Positions 20,747 through 28,796 of a stretch of 43,152 nucleotides of DNA are shown here, in pieces. The stretch spans positions 1 to 43,152 of IMG/VR virus record IMGVR_UViG_3300032298_000245; one strand, 5' to 3'. The position numbers and the translations under genes were made by a program. The notes beneath the pieces were generated by a model. The model did no database searches. It was not told where the DNA came from and worked only from the letters and a program-made list of their open reading frames with translations. Each line of letters starts with the position of its first letter. Within the stretch, counting starts at the first letter, position 1. This DNA is from a virus.

Positions 20747-20979
20747 ACTTTCACCTTGGGAATGCTATCAAATACATCTGCCGTGCAGGCTACAAGGAAG
20801 ATCGAATTGCTGATCTAACCAAAGCAATCCATTACCTACAAAACGAACTTGAACATGAAATCCTATTCAAAAAGGAAGTCGAAACTCAGCGAACAGGCTC
20901 AGGAATTCAGGACCGCTTTCCGGGTGAGCAACAGTACAACGCCAGCTTCACGGACTACGCAACGGACTTTGATCGTTGA
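20662..20979 (+). CDS. DUF3310-type protein (T7 gp1.7-like)
   Basis: 105 residues. YYKRGQIQVWDFI, LNFHLGNAIKYICRAGYKED and LTKAIHYLQNELE match the DUF3310 pattern, found in T7 gene 1.7, whose product is a nucleotide kinase. The domain fills residues 9-65; the rest overlaps the MazG-like gene in another frame. It likely acts in nucleotide metabolism together with the adjacent MazG-like protein and RNR. Confidence 0.8.
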   Translation: MAVTNITGPSYYKRGQIQVWDFIRDQELNFHLGNAIKYICRAGYKEDRIADLTKAIHYLQNELEHEILFKKEVETQRTGSGIQDRFPGEQQYNASFTDYATDFDR

Positions 20980-21250
20980 GGAGTTCAAGGAATTCCTAGA
21001 GGCTGAAAACTTTCTATTTCGTAATGGAAAGGTCTTTCACGAAGAAGCCTTGAAAGAGTTGGCTGACCTTGTATATGTCTGCTATCAGTATGCCACCAAC
21101 ATCGGTTGGGACTTGGATGAGGCACTGGACCGTGTACATGAATCCAATATGTCCAAGCTTGATGAAGATGGGAGGCCTATCTATCGGAGTGATGGAAAGG
21201 TCTTGAAGGGGCCGAACTATAAGCCACCTAACCTTAGTGATCTTGTTTAA
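20849..21250 (+). CDS. MazG-like nucleotide pyrophosphohydrolase
   Basis: 133 residues (ATG 20855 also possible). The signature is LIVEEFKEFLEAENF followed by EEALKELADLVYVCYQYATN, giving the E-x-x-E and E-x-x-D metal-binding pairs of the all-alpha NTP pyrophosphohydrolases. Then come SNMSKLDEDGRPIYRSDGK and GPNYKPPNL, typical of phage members. It would hydrolyse (d)NTPs or an alarmone-like nucleotide. The N-terminal third overlaps the DUF3310 gene by 131 bases, an unusually long overlap. Confidence 0.85.
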   Translation: MNMKSYSKRKSKLSEQAQEFRTAFRVSNSTTPASRTTQRTLIVEEFKEFLEAENFLFRNGKVFHEEALKELADLVYVCYQYATNIGWDLDEALDRVHESNMSKLDEDGRPIYRSDGKVLKGPNYKPPNLSDLV

Positions 21251-21256
21251 TTACCT

Positions 21257-21490
21257 ATGGCAACTTTACAGCAACTAATTAAGGTCAACAGTGACATTGA
21301 AAAGGCAAAGGAAAGGCACGACGCATTGTGCTTTAAGCGTAAACAATTGGTAGATGAGCTGGAGCTTAACAAGCCAATTGGTTACTACGCAGGCAAGGCT
21401 GAAACACTTGTGACCATCAACGATAAGCCTCACCGAATTTGGGTTTATTCGTACGGTGAAGTTTCTATTGAAGAACTAGCATTTAACTAA
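21257..21490 (+). CDS. Hypothetical 77-residue coiled-coil protein
   Basis: An N-terminal helix with heptads (MATLQQLIKVNSDIEKAKER through KRKQLVDELEL) is followed by a small beta part (VTINDKPHRIWVYSYGEVS). Family not recognised. The stop overlaps the RNR start by one base (TAATG), so it is coupled to RNR expression. Confidence 0.6.
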   Translation: MATLQQLIKVNSDIEKAKERHDALCFKRKQLVDELELNKPIGYYAGKAETLVTINDKPHRIWVYSYGEVSIEELAFN

Positions 21491-22869
21491 TGAAAAAAGA
21501 TCTTATTGCCCGTACCGGACGAGTGCAATCTTGGATTGACGATCCGACCTCCCGACTGCCTGTGTCTTGCACAGTGTTTGTTGTGGAAGACGAGATGGAG
21601 GGTCCTAATGGTATTGAGGCCAGCTGGCGCTTTGCTAGCCACGCGCTCCGCTTTGGGGCTGGGTGTGCCATTCACCTATCCAAGCTGCGTGCCAAGGGTC
21701 GTGAGAATGGTAAAGGGCTTGTGGCATCTGGTCCGGTGTCCTTTGCCAAGATCTATTCCACACTGAATGAGATCCTACGTAGGGGTGGTCATTATAAAAA
21801 TGGAGCTATTGTATGTCATCTTGATATTGATCATCCTGACATCATTGAGTTTGTCACTGCTAGCCGGGCTGATCTGCCTTGGGTTAAACGCTGTGTCAAC
21901 CTTACTACTCTTAAGTGGGGTGAAACCACCCCCGAAGTGAAGGCTGCAGTACTGGCTGCTATTGCACGGGGGGACGTGTGGCTAAACAAGTCAAAAATAG
22001 GACCTGATGGAAACCGAATCTACGGGAATGTCTGCCTTGAGGTATACCTGCCCTCACGCGGCACATGCCTTCTGCAACACGTCAATCTCGGTGCCTGTGA
22101 CATCGAAGACATCGAACCAGCTTTTGTTACTGGTATGTCCGAGCTGTGTTCTCTCCATAGTAAGACAGGTGTTGGCGGATCCGGAGAATATCTAAACCCT
22201 GAGGTAGACCGGCAGGTAGGTCTTGGGATGCTTGGCCTTGCCAACCTATTGGCACGGCATGGTGTGACCTATGAAGCCTTTGGAGAAGCCCTTGAGGATC
22301 TCCGTGGCAACGAACCATATGAGCGGACTGGGGCACATGTACTCGCTTCTAAACTACAACGTGGAATTGAAGCTGCTGCAGAGGTGGCTCGTTATAGCGG
22401 GATGGTACGTGCATTTGCAATCGCTCCTACCGCTTCATGTTCGTACCGCTACACCGACTCACTGGGCTTCACAACAACGCCAGAAATTGCTCCCCCGATC
22501 TCTCGGCAAGTGGACCGCGATAGCGCCACTTTTGGGGTTCAGTCTTTCGACTACGGCAATGTGGAGATTGCCAGTGAGGTAGGTTGGCAAAACTATAAGA
22601 GGGTTGTTGATGGCATCCTTCGTCTGCTGGACAGCACAGGTCTGCTCCACGGTTACAGCTTTAATAGTTGGTCCGATGTGGTCACCTATGACGAAGCGTT
22701 TATTGAAGAATGGTTGGCTTCACCGCAAACCAGTCTTTACTATTCTCTCCAAGTTATGGGTGATACTCAGGATAAATCAGATGCATACGCTGCACTGAGG
22801 GATGCTGACATTGACTCATACCTGGAGGACATTTTGAATGAATCCCCAGATTGTGAGTGCGGCGAATGA
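21490..22869 (+). CDS. Ribonucleotide reductase class I alpha subunit
   Basis: 459 residues, much shorter than NrdA of bacteria but the size known for T7-like cyanophages. LPVSCTVF supplies the first redox Cys (about 27), GNVCLEVYLP the N-x-C-x-E catalytic loop (about 178-182), HVNLGACDIE the second redox Cys, and APTASCSYRYTDS the phosphate-binding loop. SLYYSLQVMG carries the two Tyr of the radical path, and the tail ends CECGE, a redox pair as in class I. No N-terminal ATP cone is visible. A beta-subunit gene follows with ATGA overlap. Confidence 0.9.
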   Translation: MKKDLIARTGRVQSWIDDPTSRLPVSCTVFVVEDEMEGPNGIEASWRFASHALRFGAGCAIHLSKLRAKGRENGKGLVASGPVSFAKIYSTLNEILRRGGHYKNGAIVCHLDIDHPDIIEFVTASRADLPWVKRCVNLTTLKWGETTPEVKAAVLAAIARGDVWLNKSKIGPDGNRIYGNVCLEVYLPSRGTCLLQHVNLGACDIEDIEPAFVTGMSELCSLHSKTGVGGSGEYLNPEVDRQVGLGMLGLANLLARHGVTYEAFGEALEDLRGNEPYERTGAHVLASKLQRGIEAAAEVARYSGMVRAFAIAPTASCSYRYTDSLGFTTTPEIAPPISRQVDRDSATFGVQSFDYGNVEIASEVGWQNYKRVVDGILRLLDSTGLLHGYSFNSWSDVVTYDEAFIEEWLASPQTSLYYSLQVMGDTQDKSDAYAALRDADIDSYLEDILNESPDCECGE

Positions 22870-23576
22870 ACCCTTATCAGAAACTACAGAACAGAAAGCG
22901 TAAGTGGACCCCTGTGCAAACCACAGCCGGTCCAGTGGTCGAGGGTGCCGAGGAGACAATCTTCCGTGCCCTGGCAATGCGCCACATGGAGCTACCCGTT
23001 GGCGACTTTATTAAAGACTCTCTAGATGAAATTCCAGACCTATCGCGGGACCTACTGCGATCCAATATCACAGACGAAGAGAACCACGATTTGGCTCTCG
23101 GTTACATCACCAACGCTCTTGGGATGGATGAGAAAGCTGAGGCGGAAGCAAAGCGAATTAGAGATGCTTGGACGGCGCATCCAGATCACACGGTCCTCAA
23201 AGCAATGGTGGCCGAGCGTGCAATCTTCTTCGTATTACTCCCATTCTTCCGCTTTAATGGTGACGCTGGCCTACGAACGGTAAGTGCTGACATTAGCCGT
23301 GATGAACAAATACACGTTGCCGCTAATTCTTTGGTCTGCCGTGAGTTGGGCCTTGTGGTCTCTCCAAGTCTTGACAAACTAAGGAAAGCAACAATCAATT
23401 GGGTGATGCAACCTTTGGGTAAATCATCCAACAAATATCTTGATAAAAAATTTTGGCTGGATACCAGTGATTCGTTGATGTATTCAGGTAAAGCCGAAGG
23501 GCTTCTGGAAACACAGCGTGCACGTATGCCAGCGTTCTTTGAACATGCAAATCCAAACCTCCCACAGTACGCTTAA
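22866..23576 (+). CDS. Ribonucleotide reductase class I beta-like subunit
   Basis: 236 residues from ATG 22866, coupled to alpha by ATGA. Ferritin-like metal ligands are E-x-x-H in DEENHDLALGY, Glu in AERAIFFVLLPFF, and E-x-x-H in SRDEQIHVAAN. The residue at the normal radical-Tyr position (four after the first His) is Leu by my alignment; a Tyr occurs two residues later. The protein is about 100 residues shorter than typical R2. It should generate or hold the radical initiator for dNTP synthesis. Confidence 0.8.
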   Translation: MNPYQKLQNRKRKWTPVQTTAGPVVEGAEETIFRALAMRHMELPVGDFIKDSLDEIPDLSRDLLRSNITDEENHDLALGYITNALGMDEKAEAEAKRIRDAWTAHPDHTVLKAMVAERAIFFVLLPFFRFNGDAGLRTVSADISRDEQIHVAANSLVCRELGLVVSPSLDKLRKATINWVMQPLGKSSNKYLDKKFWLDTSDSLMYSGKAEGLLETQRARMPAFFEHANPNLPQYA

Positions 23577-23736
23577 CATTGGCTTGACTGTGGATGTATT
23601 AATGGGGGAGTTAGAGAAGGTTTACCCTAACTCTTTGCCCACGCCACATGATGCTTATGAAACCATTATGTATCGTGCTGGTCAACGCTCCGTAGTGGAG
23701 TGGATGAAACAACGTATTCAAATAGAGGAACTTTAA
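23545..23736 (+). CDS. Hypothetical 63-residue protein
   Basis: From ATG 23545 it reads MQIQTSHSTLNIGLTVDVLM, then LEKVYPNSLPTPHDAYETIM and RAGQRSVVEWMKQRI. It overlaps the RNR beta gene by 32 bases and ends two bases before the next ATG. Such small soluble genes often stand between the replication and virion modules in T7-like cyanophages. Family not recognised. Confidence 0.55.
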   Translation: MQIQTSHSTLNIGLTVDVLMGELEKVYPNSLPTPHDAYETIMYRAGQRSVVEWMKQRIQIEEL

Positions 23737-23738
23737 TT

Positions 23739-24053
23739 ATGTGTGGCGGTGGAGAAAAGCGCGCACGTCGCGCTGCAGAACGTGCTGCAGAACAGCAGGC
23801 ACAGCAATTTGAACAATCACTTCAAGCTGCTGAACAACGTAACCAACAGATTGTAGAAGCTATCAAGCCTACCTATAAACCGTACACCCCAGATCCCATT
23901 GATACTGGTGCATCGTTGAAAGACAATGGTGGTGTACAGAAAAAGAAATCAAGGAAGTCAAGCATCATTGATGCAAGTAAAGGTGTTGCATCCCTACGTA
24001 TCCCACTAAACACTGGCGGTACTGGTGGTAGCCCTGGTCCCAATATTGGTTAA
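23739..24053 (+). CDS. Hypothetical 104-residue protein upstream of portal
   Basis: It begins MCGGGEKRARRAAERAAEQQ, a long Ala/Glu/Arg/Gln helix (coiled-coil-like) to about residue 45, then a Pro-rich and basic part (QKKKSRKSS) and a Gly-rich end. A longer frame from 23700 overlaps upstream coding. MCGGGG-like starts are common in podovirus proteins next to the portal, possibly a virion-associated or chaperone protein. Function unknown. Confidence 0.6.
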   Translation: MCGGGEKRARRAAERAAEQQAQQFEQSLQAAEQRNQQIVEAIKPTYKPYTPDPIDTGASLKDNGGVQKKKSRKSSIIDASKGVASLRIPLNTGGTGGSPGPNIG

Positions 24054-24057
24054 TTAA

Positions 24058-25647
24058 ATGACAGCACGTAGTAGGTACGATCATCTAACCAGCTACCGTT
24101 CACAATTTCTAGATACAGCTATTCAATGTTCTGAGCTTACCCTTCCGTACCTTATCCAACGTGATGAAGTCCGGGTAACTCATAAGACGCTTAAGCAGCC
24201 TTGGCAATCAGTTGGTGCAAAGGCGGTGGTGACATTAAGTTCCAAGCTAATGCTTGGGTTGCTACCTCCTCAGACCACCTTCTTTAAGCTTCAAGTTCGT
24301 GATGACAAGTTAGGTGCTGAACTACCTGCACAAGTCAGATCTGAACTTGATCTTAGCTTTGCCAAGATGGAGCGTATGGTCATGGATTCTATTGCTGCTT
24401 CCAGTGATAGGGTAACCGTTCACCAAGCTCTCAAGCATCTTGTGGTTGGTGGTAATGCTCTGATTTACATGGGCAAAGATGGGTTGAAGAACTACCCATT
24501 GAATAGGTATGTCGTAGAACGAGACGGGAACGGTAACATACTTGAGATCGTCACCAAAGAACTAATCAACAAAAACCTTCTTCCTAAAGAGTTTCACGAT
24601 TCGGATAAGGTTGTTAATCGTGTCAGTGATAATGGGTTCTCGACTGGTGATGACGTTGAGGTTTTCACTCACGTACGTCTAGACAACAACCGTTGGTTGT
24701 GGCACCAGGAAGCTCTTGATAAGAAGATACCTGGCACAGAAGGTAAGGCTCCAAAGGATGCAAGCCCCTGGCTGGTATTGACCTTCAATTCTGCTGATGG
24801 GGAGAACTATGGTCGGGGTCGGGTGGAAGAGTTCCTTGGAGATCTCAGGTCTCTGGAAGCTCTTGCTCAAGCTCTGGTTGAAGGGTCAGCAGCAGCTGCA
24901 AAGGTTGTCTTTGTGGTATCACCTTCTAGTACCACTAAGCCCCAGACTCTTGCAGCAGCTGGTAACGGTGCAATTATTCAAGGTAGGCCAGATGATATTG
25001 GTGTAATTCAAGTTGGTAAGACAGCAGATTTTGCTACTGCTTCCAACATGATGACCATATTGGAGCGGCGTATTGCTGAAGCTTTCTTGGTTATGAATCC
25101 AAGGAATGCAGAAAGAGTTACAGCGGAAGAAATTCGTCTTACTCAGATGGAGCTGGAAGCCCAACTTGGAGGACTATTCAGCCTTCTAACTGTTGAGTTC
25201 CTAGTGCCTTATTTGAACCGCAAGCTGCTTGTTCTGCAACGTTCTGGTGAACTACCACGTATTCCAAAGGATCTTGTTACACCAACCATTGTGGCTGGTA
25301 TTAACGCTTTGGGTCGTGGGCAAGACCGTGAAGCCTTGACAACGTTCCTTGGCACTATTGCCCAAGCACTAGGTCCAGAGGCTTTGCTCAAGTTCATCAA
25401 TGTAGATGAGGCAATTAAGCGTCTTGCTGCAGCTCAAGGTATTGATGTGTTGAACCTTGTTAAGTCCATGGATCAACAACAGCAAGAGAAAGATGCAGCA
25501 ATGCAACAGCAACAACAAATGATGATGATGCAGCAGGCACCTCAACTACTTAAGGCACCTATTGCTGACCCCTCTAAGAACCCTAATGCCGAAGAAGCTA
25601 TCGCCTCAGTAATGGGCGGTGGTGAGGAGGCTCCCCCGATTGAATAA
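24058..25647 (+). CDS. Portal / head-tail connector (T7 gp8-type)
   Basis: 529 residues, the standard size. The N-terminal part has ELTLPYLIQ and VTLSSKLMLGLLPPQTTFFKL, and the C-terminal part the wing and crown region with a Gln/Met-rich tail (QQQQQMMMMQQ). The dodecameric portal is the DNA entry pore, contacted by TerL, gp11-type and gp12-type tail proteins. It is followed closely by scaffold. Strong match by order and sequence. Confidence 0.95.
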   Translation: MTARSRYDHLTSYRSQFLDTAIQCSELTLPYLIQRDEVRVTHKTLKQPWQSVGAKAVVTLSSKLMLGLLPPQTTFFKLQVRDDKLGAELPAQVRSELDLSFAKMERMVMDSIAASSDRVTVHQALKHLVVGGNALIYMGKDGLKNYPLNRYVVERDGNGNILEIVTKELINKNLLPKEFHDSDKVVNRVSDNGFSTGDDVEVFTHVRLDNNRWLWHQEALDKKIPGTEGKAPKDASPWLVLTFNSADGENYGRGRVEEFLGDLRSLEALAQALVEGSAAAAKVVFVVSPSSTTKPQTLAAAGNGAIIQGRPDDIGVIQVGKTADFATASNMMTILERRIAEAFLVMNPRNAERVTAEEIRLTQMELEAQLGGLFSLLTVEFLVPYLNRKLLVLQRSGELPRIPKDLVTPTIVAGINALGRGQDREALTTFLGTIAQALGPEALLKFINVDEAIKRLAAAQGIDVLNLVKSMDQQQQEKDAAMQQQQQMMMMQQAPQLLKAPIADPSKNPNAEEAIASVMGGGEEAPPIE

Positions 25648-25652
25648 TTGTA

Positions 25653-26447
25653 ATGGCCGAAACACTTACGTATGATCCCACACCCGATGCTGAGGTTATG
25701 TCCTCCATCGAGGCAGATGAGTCAGAATCTCTTGCTATTGGATCAGAACTAGAAGCTGAACATGAATCGCTTCTTGCTGGTAAATACCAGAATGCTGAAG
25801 AGCTAGAACAGGCATACCTTGAACTTCAACGGAAGCTCGGCTCTAATGACGAGGCTGAAGAAGAAGTAGAGTATGAGGATGATGAAGCTCCTGATGAAGA
25901 GGAGCAAGACGAAAGCGAAGATCCATATGTTGACTTTCTTTTTAATGTCAACGATGAGTTCGCTGAGAACGGTGCACTAAGCGAAGAGACGCTGGCACAG
26001 TTTGACAACCTTGCTCCACGTGACATCGTTGATGCTTACTTCCGCTTCCAACAGCAACAGGAACAAGCTGAACCAAGTGTTGTTGAGTTATCGACAGCAG
26101 AGGTTGGTGAAATCCAGAATGCCGTTGGAGGACCAGCTGCATATCAGCAACTTACCAGTTGGGCTGCTGATAACTTTGCTCCTGCTGAAATCGAAGCATT
26201 CGATCAGGTTGTTGAATCTGGAAACATGGGTGCAATTAACCTTGCCCTACAAGCTCTCTATTATCGCTACACAGATGCCATGGGTTACGAAGGACAAATG
26301 ATTCAGGGTAAACCTGCACGTTCACAAGATGTCTTCCAAAGTCAGGCAGAGGTGGTACGTGCAATGAGTGACCGAAGGTACGACCGTGACCCCGCCTATC
26401 GACAAGAAATTGTTGAGAAGCTTGGTCGCTCTGACCTGGAGTTTTAA
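25653..26447 (+). CDS. Capsid scaffolding protein (T7 gp9-type)
   Basis: 264 residues, very acidic (a run of Glu and Asp about residues 68-90), with AGKYQNAEELEQAYLELQRK typical for podovirus scaffolds and a basic C-terminal helix (SDRRYDRDPAYRQEIVEKLG) that would bind the capsid protein. It guides prohead assembly and then leaves the head. A terminator directly after it separates the transcript from the RlpA-like gene and the capsid gene. Confidence 0.93.
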   Translation: MAETLTYDPTPDAEVMSSIEADESESLAIGSELEAEHESLLAGKYQNAEELEQAYLELQRKLGSNDEAEEEVEYEDDEAPDEEEQDESEDPYVDFLFNVNDEFAENGALSEETLAQFDNLAPRDIVDAYFRFQQQQEQAEPSVVELSTAEVGEIQNAVGGPAAYQQLTSWAADNFAPAEIEAFDQVVESGNMGAINLALQALYYRYTDAMGYEGQMIQGKPARSQDVFQSQAEVVRAMSDRRYDRDPAYRQEIVEKLGRSDLEF

Positions 26448-26454
26448 GTTAACA

Positions 26455-26490
26455 AGCCCAATACCTTGCGCGTAGTGTTGGGCTTTTTTG
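26455..26490 (+). terminator. Intrinsic terminator after scaffold
   Basis: A perfect stem AGCCCAA (26455-26461) with TTGGGCT (26478-26484) is followed by TTTTTG. Confidence 0.85.
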
Positions 26491-26527
26491 TGTAGGCGGC
26501 AATATAAAAGTCCTTTGCAAACAAACA

Positions 26528-26824
26528 ATGCTACCTCTTCTAACTACACTGTCAGTGATCACCAGTTGGTACGGTCCAGGCTTCCACGGAAACCGAACGG
26601 CCAACGGTGAACGATACAATCAAAACGGTCTTACTGCAGCTCATAAGACTCTACCGTTTGGAACCAGACTTAAGGTCTGCTTTAGGCAGTGTGCTGTTGT
26701 CAGGGTTAATGATCGTGGTCCCTACATCCATGGTAGGTCCATTGATCTTAGTAAAGGAGCGGCTGATGCTATCGGTCTCACGAACTCTGGAGTTGGACGA
26801 GTTAAATTAACTCGACTAACCTAA
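26528..26824 (+). CDS. RlpA-like double-psi beta-barrel protein
   Basis: 98 residues, the size of one RlpA domain. Signature: SWYGPGFHGNRTANGERYN, LTAAHKTLPFGTRLKV, VVRVNDRGPYIHGRSIDLSK and a final strand GRVKLTRL. The catalytic-type Asp in NDRGP is present. RlpA proteins are lytic transglycosylases acting on peptidoglycan without peptide stems. There is a short hydrophobic start (MLPLLTTLSVITSW) but no full signal peptide. It sits between scaffold and capsid genes and is framed by terminators, which suggests a late acquisition with its own expression. Confidence 0.85.
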   Translation: MLPLLTTLSVITSWYGPGFHGNRTANGERYNQNGLTAAHKTLPFGTRLKVCFRQCAVVRVNDRGPYIHGRSIDLSKGAADAIGLTNSGVGRVKLTRLT

Positions 26825-26825
26825 C

Positions 26826-26848
26826 ACTTCTCTATAGAAGTATTTTTG
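26826..26848 (+). terminator. First of two tandem terminators
   Basis: A perfect 6-bp stem ACTTCT/AGAAGT with loop CTAT, followed by ATTTTTG, two bases after the RlpA-like stop. Confidence 0.75.
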
Positions 26849-26851
26849 ATT

Positions 26852-26880
26852 GGGGGCACCTCAGTGTCGGACCCCCTTTC
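26852..26880 (+). terminator. Second of two tandem terminators
   Basis: GGGGG (26852-26856) pairs with CCCCC (26872-26876), and CC with GG inside it, followed by TTTCTATT. This blocks upstream transcription before the capsid gene. Confidence 0.65.
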
Positions 26881-26881
26881 T

Positions 26882-26945
26882 ATTGGCTATTGGCCCGTAC
26901 GCGGATACCCTTTAGCCGGATGACGGTGGGAGAGACCACAACAAA
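26882..26945 (+). promoter_or_regulatory. Candidate phage promoter for the major capsid gene
   Basis: GGGAGAGACCACAAC (26928-26942) closely matches the first transcribed bases of the T7 phi10 promoter (GGGAGACCACAAC) with two extra bases. The 17 bases before it do not match the T7 consensus, as expected for a diverged polymerase. ATTGGCCCGTAC (26889-26900) resembles the published Syn5 promoter ATTGGGCACCCGTAA with three bases missing. Either could mark the start; transcription by the phage enzyme fits the tandem terminators upstream. Confidence 0.5.
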
Positions 26946-27004
26946 ATAGGCTACAAAATTTTCCAAAGCTTTGGGGAGAATTCAACAACAACTCTCTCTT
27001 TCAA

Positions 27005-28129
27005 ATGGCACAACAATCTTCCGTTAACCCGGCTCAAGTAACGATGCCGGGTGCGTCCAACTCCACTGGAGATCGGCGCGCACTCTACCTGAAACTGTTT
27101 TCGGGTGAGATGTTCAAGGGCTTTCAAAACAATGCGATTGCCCGCGACTTGGTTATGAAGCGTACCTTGAAGAACGGCAAATCAATGCAGTTCATCTATA
27201 CAGGTCGCACAACGGCTGAGTATCATACGCCCGGAAATAGCATCCTTGGTAATACCGATGGTGCGCCTCCTGTGGCTGAGAAGACCATCACCTGTGATGA
27301 CCTCCTCGTTAGCTCTGCTTTCGTCTACAAGCTGGACGAAGTTCTTTCTCACTACGATCTGCGTTCTGAAATCAGCCGCAAGATTGGTTATGCTCTCGCC
27401 GAGAAGTATGACCGTTTGATCTTCCGTTCGATTGCACGTGGTGCTCGTCAAGTTCACCCTGTCAGCAAGGCTGGCTTTGTTGAGCCTGGTGGTACCCAGA
27501 TCCGTGTTGGTACTTCTGCCAACCAATCTGATGCTTTCAGCGCCTCCGCTCTGATCACTGCTTTCTACGATGCAGCTTCTGCATTGGACGAAAAGGGTGT
27601 GACCCAAGACGGTCGCGTGGGTGTGCTTAACCCCCGTCAGTACTACTCCTTGATCCAAGCGATTGGTACGACTGGTCTGATCAACCGTGATGAGCAAGGC
27701 GACAGCCTGCAGAACGGTAACGGCATCATCGAGATTGCCGGTATCAAGATCTACAAGTCGATGAACATTCCGTTCCTCGGTAAGTACGGTACTGCCTATG
27801 GCGGCACCACTGGTGTCACTTCGCCTACTAATGTGGGTTCCTTCATTGCTCCTAGCATTGAAGCAGCTACTGCTAGCGACACCGGTATCCGCAACGAGTA
27901 TGGCGGTGCTGCTGCATTCAACAGCTCCTGCGGTTTGATCTTCCAACGTGAAGCAGCTGGTTGTGTTGAGGCCATTGGTCCTCAAGTGCAAGTCACCAGC
28001 GGCGACGTGTCGGTGATCTACCAGGGCGATGTGATCCTTGGCCGTCTGGCCATGGGTGCTGACTACCTGAACCCTGCAGCAGCTGTTGAGCTGTTTGCTG
28101 GTACCGGTACTGCACCTACCTCTTTCTAA
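27005..28129 (+). CDS. Major capsid protein (T7 gp10A-type)
   Basis: 374 residues. RRALYLKLFSGEMFKGFQNN at the start, MKRTLKNGKSMQFIYTGRT, the E-loop region, and VLNPRQYYSLIQA plus GIIEIAGIKIYKSMNIP are characteristic of T7-like capsids. Codon use is strongly biased, as in highly expressed genes. It has about 60 bases of 5' leader after a candidate promoter and is followed by a strong terminator, like T7 gene 10 and T-phi. I see no slippery site for a 10B-type frameshift. Confidence 0.96.
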   Translation: MAQQSSVNPAQVTMPGASNSTGDRRALYLKLFSGEMFKGFQNNAIARDLVMKRTLKNGKSMQFIYTGRTTAEYHTPGNSILGNTDGAPPVAEKTITCDDLLVSSAFVYKLDEVLSHYDLRSEISRKIGYALAEKYDRLIFRSIARGARQVHPVSKAGFVEPGGTQIRVGTSANQSDAFSASALITAFYDAASALDEKGVTQDGRVGVLNPRQYYSLIQAIGTTGLINRDEQGDSLQNGNGIIEIAGIKIYKSMNIPFLGKYGTAYGGTTGVTSPTNVGSFIAPSIEAATASDTGIRNEYGGAAAFNSSCGLIFQREAAGCVEAIGPQVQVTSGDVSVIYQGDVILGRLAMGADYLNPAAAVELFAGTGTAPTSF

Positions 28130-28137
28130 GTCCTTCT

Positions 28138-28164
28138 GGGGATCCTTCGGGGTCCCCTTTTTTT
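28138..28164 (+). terminator. Strong terminator after capsid gene (T-phi position)
   Basis: GGGGATCC (28138-28145) pairs with GGGTCCCC (28150-28157), one T-G pair, around a TTCG tetraloop, followed by seven T. It is in the same place as T-phi of T7. Confidence 0.9.
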
Positions 28165-28178
28165 ATATCAAAAAAGAT

Positions 28179-28796
28179 ATGCCTGCTCCTACTTATGCTG
28201 TGTCCACAGAACTGGATGCTGTTAATCAAATATTAAGCTCGGTGGGACAGGCACCTGTCACCACACTTGACTTGCAGAACCCTGAGGTTGCCATTGTGCT
28301 CACCACCTTGAGGGAAGTCAACAAGCAAGTACAGTCAGAAGGTTGGGTCTTTAATACAGAACGGAATTATGTATTATCTCCTGATGCAACCACGAAGGAG
28401 ATTGCATTCCCTACCAACGCTTTAAGCATTGACACCAACGTTTACGAACATAATGCAAGCTATGATCCTGTTCGGCGGAACGGTAAGTTGTACGACCGCT
28501 ACAACCACACCTACGAATGGGGTACTGATATCCACGCTGACATTGTTTGGTATCTAGCGTTTGAAGACGTACCACCTATCACTCAAAACTATATTGTAGC
28601 TAGGGCTGCTAGACAGGCTGCTACAAAAATGATTGGCGATAAGGAAATCAATAGCCTCCTTGCAGAACAAGAGATTCAAACCAGATCAGCTGCACTGGAA
28701 GATGAATGCAACCAAGGTGACTACAGCATCTTTGGTTGGAGGGATGGCACTAATTATTACAACAGCTATCAACCTTATACTGCACTTAGTCGATGA
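28179..28796 (+). CDS. Tail tubular protein A (T7 gp11-type adaptor)
   Basis: 205 residues from ATG 28179; upstream in-frame codons cover the terminator and are not coding. ELDAVNQILSSVGQAPVTTL at the start, EGWVFNTERNY, and YNHTYEWG plus IVARAARQAATKMIGD fit the family. It forms the ring between portal and nozzle. It overlaps tail tubular B by four bases (ATGA). Confidence 0.94.
   Translation: MPAPTYAVSTELDAVNQILSSVGQAPVTTLDLQNPEVAIVLTTLREVNKQVQSEGWVFNTERNYVLSPDATTKEIAFPTNALSIDTNVYEHNASYDPVRRNGKLYDRYNHTYEWGTDIHADIVWYLAFEDVPPITQNYIVARAARQAATKMIGDKEINSLLAEQEIQTRSAALEDECNQGDYSIFGWRDGTNYYNSYQPYTALSR

Noticed and set aside
27182-27991. A 269-codon open frame on the minus strand inside the capsid gene
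   Set aside because: It is an exact antisense shadow of the strongly codon-biased capsid gene; the protein has no recognisable motif and no plausible start signal.
28086-28178. Longer start for tail tubular protein A inside the capsid gene
   Set aside because: The extra codons run through the terminator hairpin and T-run; ATG 28179 fits the family N-terminus.
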